A stretch of DNA of 23,086 nt from a virus. Positions 15,396 through 21,692 of the stretch are shown here, one piece after another; the first letter of the stretch is position 1; every line of letters starts with the position of its first letter. Below the pieces are notes generated by a model. It was not told the DNA's origin and ran no database searches. It saw nothing but the letters and a program-made list of their open reading frames with translations. A program made the translations under genes and the position numbers. The stretch is taken from IMG/VR virus record IMGVR_UViG_3300032214_001169, positions 1 to 23,086 of that record; one strand, given 5' to 3'.

Positions 15396-16322
15396 ATGAA
15401 TACTGATAAGACTTTCTATTTTATGGCGGGACTTCCACGATCTGGAAGTACACTGCTTTCTTCTTTATTAAATCAGAATCCTAGGTTTTATTCTGGACCA
15501 AGTTCTCCAGTAGTTTCTACAATGCTTGGACTGGAAAATCATTTTTCACAAGATGAATTATTTTTAGGATATCCAAAAGTGGAAGTTGCTAAAAATATTA
15601 TTGCATCCATTCTTCCGCAATATTATTCTGATGTTAATAATCCAGTTGTTTTTGATAAAAATAGATCTTGGGTCAATCGCATGAATTATATTTCTGGATA
15701 TTTTGATATTGTGCCAAAAGTAATTTGTCCAGTTAGAGATATTTCGGAGATTCTAACGTCATTTATTATGATGCGGCGTAGAAATTTTAATTTAGATCAA
15801 ACTAAAATTAATTTTATCGATGAGATGTTAGTCAAGAGTAATATTCCACTAACTGATGACAATCGCTGTGAGTTTATTGCAAGCCCAAATGGAATTCTTG
15901 GTCAATCTTATAATGGTTTAAAGCAAGCAATTATGGAAGGGTATGATCATTGCCTGCACTTTGTTGAATATGAAGATCTTGTCAATAACCCTCAAGAAAC
16001 CTTAAATAGAATCTATGAGTTTCTTGATGAAGAACCATTTGAACATACTTTTGATAATTTAGAAAATCCTCATCGTGAGAATGATCTACAAGTTTATGGT
16101 CTTGCTGATATGCATGAAGTTCGTCCCGTTGTTAAATCAACTGCACCTAGTCCAGAGGAAATTCTTTCTCCTGAAACGCTTGCAAAATGTCAGAATGCAG
16201 AATTCTGGAGAGAACTTACATCTGATTTAGATGATGAAATAGATCTTGATGATGACATTGATTTTACAGATAATGACTATGAATTAGAAGAGACTTCTTT
16301 TATTGGGTCTTCTAATAGTTGA
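15396..16322 (+). CDS. sulfotransferase family protein
   Basis: 308 residues. The N-terminal F-Y-F-M-A-G-L-P-R-S-G-S-T-L-L-S-S-L (residues 7-24) is the 5'-phosphosulfate-binding loop of PAPS-dependent sulfotransferases. V-I-C-P-V-R-D-I-S-E-I-L-T-S-F (about 108-122) is the 3'-phosphate-binding motif with its Arg and Ser. H-F-V-E-Y-E-D-L-V-N-N-P-Q-E-T-L-x-R-I-Y-x-F-L (about 188-211) is the typical late helix. The reaction moves sulfate from PAPS to a hydroxyl, here probably a sugar, given the neighbours. The last 45 residues are extremely acidic (runs of Asp and Glu), outside the catalytic core. AGGAGA at 15384-15389 is a good ribosome-binding site. The TGA stop lies inside the next promoter's -35. 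Confidence 0.85.
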   Translation: MNTDKTFYFMAGLPRSGSTLLSSLLNQNPRFYSGPSSPVVSTMLGLENHFSQDELFLGYPKVEVAKNIIASILPQYYSDVNNPVVFDKNRSWVNRMNYISGYFDIVPKVICPVRDISEILTSFIMMRRRNFNLDQTKINFIDEMLVKSNIPLTDDNRCEFIASPNGILGQSYNGLKQAIMEGYDHCLHFVEYEDLVNNPQETLNRIYEFLDEEPFEHTFDNLENPHRENDLQVYGLADMHEVRPVVKSTAPSPEEILSPETLAKCQNAEFWRELTSDLDDEIDLDDDIDFTDNDYELEETSFIGSSNS

Positions 16323-16347
16323 CAATCCCCACATAATCCTTTATAAT
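16319..16347 (+). promoter_or_regulatory. consensus sigma70 promoter of the small RNA unit
   Basis: TTGACA (16319-16324), 17 bp, TATAAT (16342-16347). The upstream gene's stop is embedded in the -35. The expected start at about 16353-16354 coincides with the first base of a helix, and a terminator follows after about 100 nt. Confidence 0.85.
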
Positions 16348-16352
16348 AACAA

Positions 16353-16453
16353 GGTCTTCAACATCCTTGTAACTTTGGGAATGAAGACCACTTCTCTGTG
16401 GTGGGAGAGGTGAGTTGGTGGTTAACAGGGAGGGTTTTATACCCTCCTTTTTT
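16353..16453 (+). ncRNA. candidate structured small RNA, about 100 nt
   Basis: The unit lies between a perfect promoter and an intrinsic terminator and has no gene longer than ten codons. Helix 1: GGTCTTCA (16353-16360) with TGAAGACC (16382-16389), 8 bp, closing a 21-nt loop. Helix 2: CACTTCTC (16389-16396) with GAGAGGTG (16405-16412), 8 pairs, one wobble. Helix 3 is the terminator (16429-16447). The predicted 5' end begins in helix 1, as in many stable small RNAs. A separate promoter for the downstream gene begins right after the terminator, so this need not be its leader. I do not recognise the family. An alternative is an attenuator: a ten-codon ORF, MKTTSLWWER, lies at 16381-16413. Confidence 0.6.
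16429..16453 (+). terminator. intrinsic terminator of the small RNA unit
   Basis: GGAGGGT (16429-16435), loop TTTAT, ACCCTCC (16441-16447), then six T (16448-16453). It is a strong GC stem with a clean U-tract, three bases before the next -35 box. Confidence 0.9.
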
Positions 16454-16455
16454 AT

Positions 16456-16484
16456 TTGACTTTATGTATGATAGAGGTTATAAT
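16456..16484 (+). promoter_or_regulatory. near-consensus sigma70 promoter
   Basis: TTGACT (16456-16461), 17 bp, TATAAT (16479-16484); one mismatch in twelve. The start would be near 16491, 17 nt before the ATG at 16508. Confidence 0.8.
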
Positions 16485-16507
16485 TGCTTCAGACCATATT
16501 GATTTGA

Positions 16508-17740
16508 ATGGAATATAAGTTCAGTATTATTTCTCCGTCTCATAAAAACACTCCATATCTTCAAGAACTTTACGAAAGTCTAGTTGCTCAGACTTATGGA
16601 AATTGGGAGTGGATTTTATGGTTGAATGGAAAGTTTGATCGTAATAAACTTTCTGCTGAGATTGAGAATGATGAAAGAGTAAAAATTTATCAGTGTGTGG
16701 AAGAGAATTCTAATGTAGGATTTCATAAAAATAAAGCATTTCATCTTGGAACAGGAGACATTCTTGTTGAGGTAGACCACGATGATATGCTTACTCCAGA
16801 TTGTTTGGAAGAACTGAATAATGCATATCAGGACCAAGAGATTGGTTTTGTGTATAGTGACGCTGCAATTTACGATGATAACTTTGTCCCATATCTTGCA
16901 GACCACGGTTGGACTTATTATCATCATAAGTTTCGTGATAAGAACTTATGTGTAATGAATTCTTGGCGTCCAACTAGTCAGGCATTGTCATTCATCTGGT
17001 ATGCCCCAGACCACGTTAGGTCTTGGAGAAAGAGTGTCTATCAATCAATCGGTGGACATAATGTTGAATTGGGTATCTGTGATGACCACGAACTGATGAT
17101 TAGAACGTATCTGAATACGAAGATGTTTCATATTCAGAAACCTCTTTATATTTACAGGGTTTATGGTGACAATACTTATCTGGAAAGAAATGCTCAAATT
17201 CAGACTAAGACTGTAGACCTTTATTATCAATATGCATATCAACTTGCAGAGAAGGATGCGGAAGAACGTGGACTTCTGAAGGTTGATATTGGTGGTGGAC
17301 TGTATCCTCGTCCTGGTTATGTGACAATTGATCAAGAGGGGTCTGATATTACTTGTGACTTGAATGATGGTATTCCACTCCCTGACAATAGTGTTGGTGT
17401 TCTGAATGCAAGTCACGTCCTAGAGCACCTGAGAGACCCTGTTAAGTCAATGCGTGAAATTCATAGGGTCCTTGCACACGGTGGTTGGGCAATGATTGAA
17501 GTGCCTTCTACAGATGGTAGAGGGGCATTTCAAGACCCAACTCACGTTAGCTTCTGGAATGAACATAGTTTCTGGTATTATACTAACAAACAGAAAGCAG
17601 ACTTTATTAGAAACTATGATATTCGCTTTCAAACGTATCGGTTAAATACTTGGGAAATGGCACCACATATTCCCGTTGTCACTGCTTGGTTGACAGCAAT
17701 TAAGGATGAAGAACGTTTCCCTGGAGTTCTTGGAATTTAA
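16508..17740 (+). CDS. bifunctional glycosyltransferase-methyltransferase fusion
   Basis: 410 residues in two domains. Residues 1-225 are GT2: F-S-I-I-S-P-S-H-K-N (5-14), W-E-W-I-L-W-L-N (33-40), the D-H-D-D metal site (90-93), and D-D-H-E-L-M-I-R (192-199) as the catalytic acidic helix. Residues 256-400 are a class I methyltransferase of the Methyltransf_11 type. K-V-D-I-G-G-G (258-264) binds SAM, I-D-Q (274-276) is the next strand, I-P-L-P-D-N-S-V (289-296) and H-V-L-E-H-L-R-D-P (303-311) are hallmark motifs, followed by G-G-W-A-M-I-E-V-P (325-333). One polypeptide could add a sugar and methylate it or its neighbour. The composition is less AT-rich than the operon at 9188-14427. No clear Shine-Dalgarno. 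Confidence 0.85.
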   Translation: MEYKFSIISPSHKNTPYLQELYESLVAQTYGNWEWILWLNGKFDRNKLSAEIENDERVKIYQCVEENSNVGFHKNKAFHLGTGDILVEVDHDDMLTPDCLEELNNAYQDQEIGFVYSDAAIYDDNFVPYLADHGWTYYHHKFRDKNLCVMNSWRPTSQALSFIWYAPDHVRSWRKSVYQSIGGHNVELGICDDHELMIRTYLNTKMFHIQKPLYIYRVYGDNTYLERNAQIQTKTVDLYYQYAYQLAEKDAEERGLLKVDIGGGLYPRPGYVTIDQEGSDITCDLNDGIPLPDNSVGVLNASHVLEHLRDPVKSMREIHRVLAHGGWAMIEVPSTDGRGAFQDPTHVSFWNEHSFWYYTNKQKADFIRNYDIRFQTYRLNTWEMAPHIPVVTAWLTAIKDEERFPGVLGI

Positions 17741-17745
17741 TTTTT

Positions 17746-18771
17746 ATGGCACTTGCATATGTAATCGGAGCAGGGACAGCAGGTTCAACTGCCGCTAGAA
17801 TTCTTAAAGATAATGGATGGGATGTAGAAGTATTTGAAACCAGGTCTTATATTTCTGGTAACTGCTACGATTATATTGATGAGAAGACCCGTTGTATTGT
17901 TCATGCACACGGACCACATGCAATTCATACAAATAGTGAAAAGGTCTGGAACTGGTTACATCAGTTCTCGGAGTTCAATGATTTCTCAGTGAAGGTCTGG
18001 GCAAATACTAAACTAGGTAAAATCCCCATTCCGTATAATGATACGTCTGATAGAATTATTGGACAACGACTTTCTGATGAGGAAATCATTGATTTAGTCT
18101 TCAGGGATTACTCTGAAAAGATGTGGAATACTCCGTTTGAGAAACTTCCTCAGAGCATTCTTGCACGATTGGCAGTGAGAAATCCTGGTGAAGAAACTTA
18201 CTTTGTCAACAACAAGTATCAGGGTCTTCCTAAGTATGGATTTGTTCGGATGTTTGAGAATATTCTGGATGGTATTCCAGTTCATTTGGATACACCCAGA
18301 GATGAGTGGAGAAAACTGAAAGATAAATGTGACTTGTTGGTTTACACTGGTAAGGTTGATAATTACTTTGATTATCAGTTTGGTGAATTAACTTATCGCT
18401 CTCTGAACTTTGAGCACGTCTATTGCCCTAAAACTCTTTATATTCAATTGAATGAATGTAATAAAGAGAATGGATGGAACCGTGCAATTGACCATTCCTA
18501 TTGGTATAATCAAGATGTTGAGACAACAATCGTTACAAGAGAGTATCCTGTCCCTCACGTTGATGGTGTGAACAACCCATATTATCCAATGATATTTGGA
18601 GAATATCTAAGTCAGTTCAGACTGTATCAACCTTTGATGCAGGCAGAAAAGAAAACAGTATTTACTGGAAGAACTGCAACTTATGAATATTTGACTATTG
18701 ATGAAACAATCATCAAGACTGCTAAAAAACTGAAGAAACTTGGAATGTCTGATGCCATCTTAACACAATGA
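17746..18771 (+). CDS. glf: UDP-galactopyranose mutase
   Basis: 341 residues. Converts UDP-galactopyranose to UDP-galactofuranose with reduced FAD. The N-terminal V-I-G-A-G-T-A-G-S-T (6-15) is the FAD Rossmann loop, followed by E31 at the end of strand 2. G-P-H-A-I-H-T (56-62) corresponds to the family's G-P-H-x-F-H-T. R-D-Y-S-E-K-M-W-N (120-128), Y-T-G-K-V-D-N-Y-F (200-208) and G-E-L-x-Y-R-S-L (213-220) are further signatures. F-T-G-R-x-A-T-Y-E-Y-L near 315-325 is the C-terminal FAD motif. It is a little shorter than bacterial Glf (about 365-390). Galactofuranose is thus a plausible building block for the adjoining glycosyltransferases. The ATGA overlap at 18768 couples it to the next gene. 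Confidence 0.92.
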   Translation: MALAYVIGAGTAGSTAARILKDNGWDVEVFETRSYISGNCYDYIDEKTRCIVHAHGPHAIHTNSEKVWNWLHQFSEFNDFSVKVWANTKLGKIPIPYNDTSDRIIGQRLSDEEIIDLVFRDYSEKMWNTPFEKLPQSILARLAVRNPGEETYFVNNKYQGLPKYGFVRMFENILDGIPVHLDTPRDEWRKLKDKCDLLVYTGKVDNYFDYQFGELTYRSLNFEHVYCPKTLYIQLNECNKENGWNRAIDHSYWYNQDVETTIVTREYPVPHVDGVNNPYYPMIFGEYLSQFRLYQPLMQAEKKTVFTGRTATYEYLTIDETIIKTAKKLKKLGMSDAILTQ

Positions 18772-19883
18772 AAAATACTAAACTATGCCTCAACGTGATG
18801 CTTGGAAATGAGGAGCATGTCGTTGAAAGAATGCTTAACTCTTGTTATAAACACATCGACTATTGGATTATCCAGTGTAATGGTAACGACCGCACTCAAC
18901 AGATGGTTGAAGACTTTTTTCAAGAAAAAGGTATTCCTGGATTTACCTACAATGTAGAATGGCATTATCCTGGTTGGAATAGTGATGATTTGGTTCTGAA
19001 ATGCACAGAGACTGATCATGGTTGTGATTGGTTATTCAGAATTGATGCTGATGAACAACTGCAAGTTGATGATGACTTTGATTGGAGTGTTCTAGAAGAT
19101 ACTTCAATTGATGCTTGGGATGTTACAGCACAGTCTGATAGTTGTATCTGGTATCGTTGCCGTCTATGGAATGCAAAAATTCCTTGGAGGTTTAGGCACG
19201 ATAAAAGGCACGAGTGTATTCTAAAACCTGGATGTGGTCCAACTGGAGAAGAATTTCCAAGAGTAAGTCTGGAAAGAGGATTTAGACATATTATTATTAA
19301 TGATGGTCGGACTTGGGTAAATCCAACTAAGTTTTTTACTGATGCTGTTGAACTTGAGAACCAACACATCTCTAATAACACAATGCTAGAGGATGTTTAT
19401 CACTTCTGGTATATTGCTAAGAGTTATAATGATGCTGCTTATGGGACTTATCCTTTAGGTGAAACACATAGGCAAGAGATGGCACGTCGTGCATTATTTT
19501 ATTATGAAGAGTATCTGAATTATCGGTTTAATTATCGTGAACTTGGATATGCGACAGGTATTGATGAGATGGCATATTTTACTTTATGTGCTATGGGGGA
19601 CTTGAATCGAACTTGTAATAATTTTGAAAAAGCAATTGACTGTTATATTCGTGCAGAAGAATGGTGTCCACCAAGAAATGAACATCTTGTGGGATTATCT
19701 GAGTGCTACAGAACTTTAGGTGACTATCAGATGATGAAGATGCAGACAGAAAGATTGATTGATCCTATCAGAGTTAATCCTTTTCCAACGTATCATTTTC
19801 TTGTTAATAGTAACTTTTATGTAGACACTGGTGAGTATGGAAAACTACTCCATCAAATTGCCTGCGAAAATTCAGGAGGTTAA
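18768..19883 (+). CDS. glycosyltransferase with C-terminal helical repeats
   Basis: 371 residues. L-C-L-N-V-M-L-G-N-E-E-H-V-V-E-R-M-L (6-23) is the N-terminus of the SunS/TPR-type GT2 group. W-L-F-R-I-D-A-D-E-Q-L (88-98) holds the D-A-D metal motif. The R-L-W region (W-Y-R-C-R-L-W-N, about 128-135) and H-E-C-I-L (about 148-152) match that group's acceptor-side elements. Residues about 225-350 are helical, with a TPR-like pattern (F-E-K-A-I-D-C-Y-I-R-A-E-E-W-C-P and G-L-S-E-C-Y-R-T-L-G-D-Y). Several family members glycosylate proteins or peptides, so virion or host protein targets should be considered along with lipids. It overlaps the upstream glf by four bases and ends on GGAGG, which serves the next gene. 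Confidence 0.8.
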   Translation: MKNTKLCLNVMLGNEEHVVERMLNSCYKHIDYWIIQCNGNDRTQQMVEDFFQEKGIPGFTYNVEWHYPGWNSDDLVLKCTETDHGCDWLFRIDADEQLQVDDDFDWSVLEDTSIDAWDVTAQSDSCIWYRCRLWNAKIPWRFRHDKRHECILKPGCGPTGEEFPRVSLERGFRHIIINDGRTWVNPTKFFTDAVELENQHISNNTMLEDVYHFWYIAKSYNDAAYGTYPLGETHRQEMARRALFYYEEYLNYRFNYRELGYATGIDEMAYFTLCAMGDLNRTCNNFEKAIDCYIRAEEWCPPRNEHLVGLSECYRTLGDYQMMKMQTERLIDPIRVNPFPTYHFLVNSNFYVDTGEYGKLLHQIACENSGG

Positions 19884-20465
19884 ATGAAATACGTTCCAGT
19901 CTCAACAATAAATAGACAGTCACAGAAAACTATATGGGTTGTTGATAATTTTTATGCTAACCCATATGCTGTAAGAGAATTTGCTCTTCAGCAAGAGTTC
20001 TCTGAAGACTTAAATTATTATAAAGGTAGTCGTTCTGTTGAACAGTTCTTTGTTCCGGGAACTAAAGAAGCATTTGAAAGAATTATGGGTATTACAATCC
20101 GTGAATGGGAAACTCATGGAATGTGTGGACGTTTTCAATACTGCACTTCCCAAGACGATTTAGTTTATCATTATGATGGACAAACTTGGGCAGCAATGTT
20201 ATACTTAACACCTAATGCTCCTTATTGTACAGGAACCTCTTTATATGCTGGTAAGAACGGTGCAAGAAGGCAATCTGATCCTAATTGTGACGAGTGTTTT
20301 TCTGGTGGTTTTTATGATGGAACTAAATTTGATTTAGTGGACTCTATTGGTAATATCTTTAACAGACTTTTTATTTTTGATGCTAAAAATATTCACGCAG
20401 CATCACAATACTTTGGTCAGACCAAAGAAGATTCAAGACTTTTCCATATATTCTTTTTCGATTAA
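19884..20465 (+). CDS. 2OG-Fe(II) oxygenase-like protein (DUF6445-like)
   Basis: 193 residues. Seen: V-Y-H-Y-D-G (94-99), giving the H96-x-D98 iron pair; W-A-A-M-L-Y-L-T-P (102-110); G-T-S-L-Y (117-121); a distal N-I-H171-A-A-S; and S-R185-L-F-H-I-F-F, the likely 2-oxoglutarate-binding Arg on the last strand. This HxD...H...R order defines the 2-oxoglutarate/Fe(II) dioxygenase superfamily, and the D-N-F-Y-x-N-P-x-x-V-R opening suits the DUF6445 branch. It could hydroxylate a sugar, peptide or other small substrate. It follows the glycosyltransferase without a gap (TAA then ATG), with GGAGG at 19876-19880, so it shares that mRNA and possibly the pathway. Confidence 0.75.
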   Translation: MKYVPVSTINRQSQKTIWVVDNFYANPYAVREFALQQEFSEDLNYYKGSRSVEQFFVPGTKEAFERIMGITIREWETHGMCGRFQYCTSQDDLVYHYDGQTWAAMLYLTPNAPYCTGTSLYAGKNGARRQSDPNCDECFSGGFYDGTKFDLVDSIGNIFNRLFIFDAKNIHAASQYFGQTKEDSRLFHIFFFD

Positions 20466-20467
20466 AA

Positions 20468-20704
20468 ATGAAATTCACAGTTTATAGTAAAGAAGGTTGT
20501 CCATATTGTGACAAGGTAAAGAAAGTATTAGAGTTGACAAATATGCAATTTGTCGTTTATACTCTAGAGGAAGATTTTACTAAGAATCAGTTTTATGCTG
20601 AGTTTGGAGAAGGTTCAACTTTTCCTCAAGTAATTTGTGATGAGAAAAAATTAGGAGGATCCGTTGACACAATCAAATTCCTCAAGGAAAAACAAATCAT
20701 CTGA
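20468..20704 (+). CDS. glutaredoxin
   Basis: 78 residues, the usual size for a phage or bacterial class I glutaredoxin. Active site C11-P-Y-C14, cis-Pro loop T-F-P53-Q-V, and G-G-S-V-D (63-67) for glutathione binding. It reduces disulfides with glutathione; in T4-like phages glutaredoxins supply electrons to ribonucleotide reductase (compare T4 nrdC). It begins 2 nt after the oxygenase stop, at the head of a run of short genes that I recall as typical of T4-like cyanophages. Its last 41 bases are overlapped in another frame by the next gene. Confidence 0.93.
   Translation: MKFTVYSKEGCPYCDKVKKVLELTNMQFVVYTLEEDFTKNQFYAEFGEGSTFPQVICDEKKLGGSVDTIKFLKEKQII
20534..20563 (+). promoter_or_regulatory. 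possible intragenic sigma70 promoter
   Basis: TTGACA (20534-20539), 18 bp, TATACT (20558-20563) within the glutaredoxin gene. It would direct the downstream small genes. Weaker than the other matches in spacing and -10 sequence. Confidence 0.25.
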
Positions 20705-20909
20705 TACAAACATAAATAAACCTGAAGACCACTTTAATCGTGGTGTTGAATTTATACTTAATGGAGGAAAAAGAAAGCAAACTCAACCATTCCATATTAT
20801 CTTTGAGAAGATAGTTTGCTTTCTTGATCGGGAAGTAACTGTCTATTTTGAATTTTCCTTAAAGTCAAGGAAGAGAAAAGTAGTTTCCCGGAGAAAAAAG
20901 AAATGTTAG
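20664..20909 (+). CDS. small basic cyanophage hypothetical protein, TTG start
   Basis: 81 residues. The start is TTG at 20664, chosen because AGGAGG (20653-20658) lies five bases upstream, a much better site than those of most neighbours. Residues 1-18 are Ser/Asn/Lys-rich and probably disordered. The middle has K-P-E-D-H-F-N-R-G-V-E-F-I-L-N-G-G, then F-H-I-I-F-E-K-I-V-C-F-L-D-R-E-V-T-V-Y-F-E-F, an alternating strand pattern. The tail is strongly basic (K-S-R-K-R-K-V-V-S-R-R-K-K-K). A nucleic-acid-binding role would fit the charge, but I do not recognise a family. It overlaps the 3' end of the glutaredoxin gene and the 5' end of the next gene. Confidence 0.65.
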   Translation: MTQSNSSRKNKSSDTNINKPEDHFNRGVEFILNGGKRKQTQPFHIIFEKIVCFLDREVTVYFEFSLKSRKRKVVSRRKKKC

Positions 20910-21130
20910 CAGTTAGTTTAGTTTTCGGTTCCTTTCTAACCGTATTGTTTCTTATAGTGGGACTTGTAACAGGTTGGGTAGCAAGAGAATATATGATGAA
21001 CTATCGGGAAATTCCTAGACCACATCCTGAGATGTTTGACCAGCAAGGTAATCTTATACCTGACGAAGTAATTGCATTTAATTTTGAGAACTATTATGAC
21101 AACGACGACACAGAAGAAGACGACGACTAA
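20903..21130 (+). CDS. small single-pass membrane protein with acidic tail
   Basis: 75 residues. Residues 3-27 (AVSLVFGSFLTVLFLIVGLV continuing to TGWVA) form one transmembrane helix. R-E-Y-M-M-N-Y-R-E-I-P-R follows on what is probably the cytoplasmic side. Then come H-P-E-M-F-D-x-x-G-N-L-I-P-D-E-V and a tail of eleven acidic residues in the last fourteen. I recall similar short membrane proteins in other T4-like cyanophages beside glutaredoxin, without known function. The start overlaps the previous gene by seven bases, and the acidic 3' end overlaps the next gene in another frame. Confidence 0.65.
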   Translation: MLAVSLVFGSFLTVLFLIVGLVTGWVAREYMMNYREIPRPHPEMFDQQGNLIPDEVIAFNFENYYDNDDTEEDDD

Positions 21131-21692
21131 ATCAAAGGTAGTTAAAGAAACTCCTATCGTAGAACTTCCAAAAAATCCATTTGTATTTGAAGTTTTAGAT
21201 CTTGTATCTAAGCAAAGATCTAATGCTAAAAAGGTAGAAGTTCTGAAAAAGTATGAGGATAATTCCTTAAAGATGGTTCTAATCTGGAACTTTGATGAAA
21301 GTGTAGCAAGTATGCTTCCAGATGGTGAAGTTCCATATTCACAATATGATGATCAGACTTCTTATAGTGGATCTCTCTCCACTAAACTTACTCAAGACAT
21401 TCGTAGAATGCACGAGACTGGATCATTTTCTCTTGGTGTAAGTGATCGTCAAGGTAGGACAACCATTCGTAGAGAAGCAAAGAATTTCTACCATTTTGTA
21501 AAAGGTGGTAATGATTCAATAAATGGCATTCGCAGAGAGAGTATGTTTATCAATCTCCTTCAAGGTCTTCATCCTCTTGAAGCAGAAATTCTTTGCCTTG
21601 TAAAGGATAAGAAACTTGTTGAAAAGTATAAGATCACTAAAGAAATTGTTGCGGAGGCATATCCTGATATTACCTGGGGAGGGCGTTCGTGA
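21096..21692 (+). CDS. conserved cyanophage protein (DUF6433-like)
   Basis: 198 residues from the ATG at 21096. An upstream in-frame ATG (21072) would add eight residues, but the MTTTTQKK start matches the usual Thr/Lys-rich leader. Residues 1-18 are low complexity. The rest has N-P-F-V-F-E-V-L-D-L-V-S-K-Q-R-S-N-A-K-K-V-E-V-L-K-K-Y, then L-K-M-V-L-I-W-N-F-D-E-S-V, a P-Y-S loop, and a C-terminal helix pair. The C-terminal pair (G-L-H-P-L-E-A-E-I-L-C-L-V-K-D-K-K-L, then Y-K-I-T-K-E-I-V-A-E-A-Y-P-D) is typical of a family widespread in T4-like phages of cyanobacteria. Function unknown. It overlaps both neighbours, so translation is probably coupled. Confidence 0.75.
   Translation: MTTTTQKKTTTKSKVVKETPIVELPKNPFVFEVLDLVSKQRSNAKKVEVLKKYEDNSLKMVLIWNFDESVASMLPDGEVPYSQYDDQTSYSGSLSTKLTQDIRRMHETGSFSLGVSDRQGRTTIRREAKNFYHFVKGGNDSINGIRRESMFINLLQGLHPLEAEILCLVKDKKLVEKYKITKEIVAEAYPDITWGGRS

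Noticed and set aside
17691-17720. TTGACA near the end of the GT-methyltransferase fusion as promoter for glf
   Set aside because: No -10-like hexamer at 15-19 bp; glf is probably read from the promoter at 16456.
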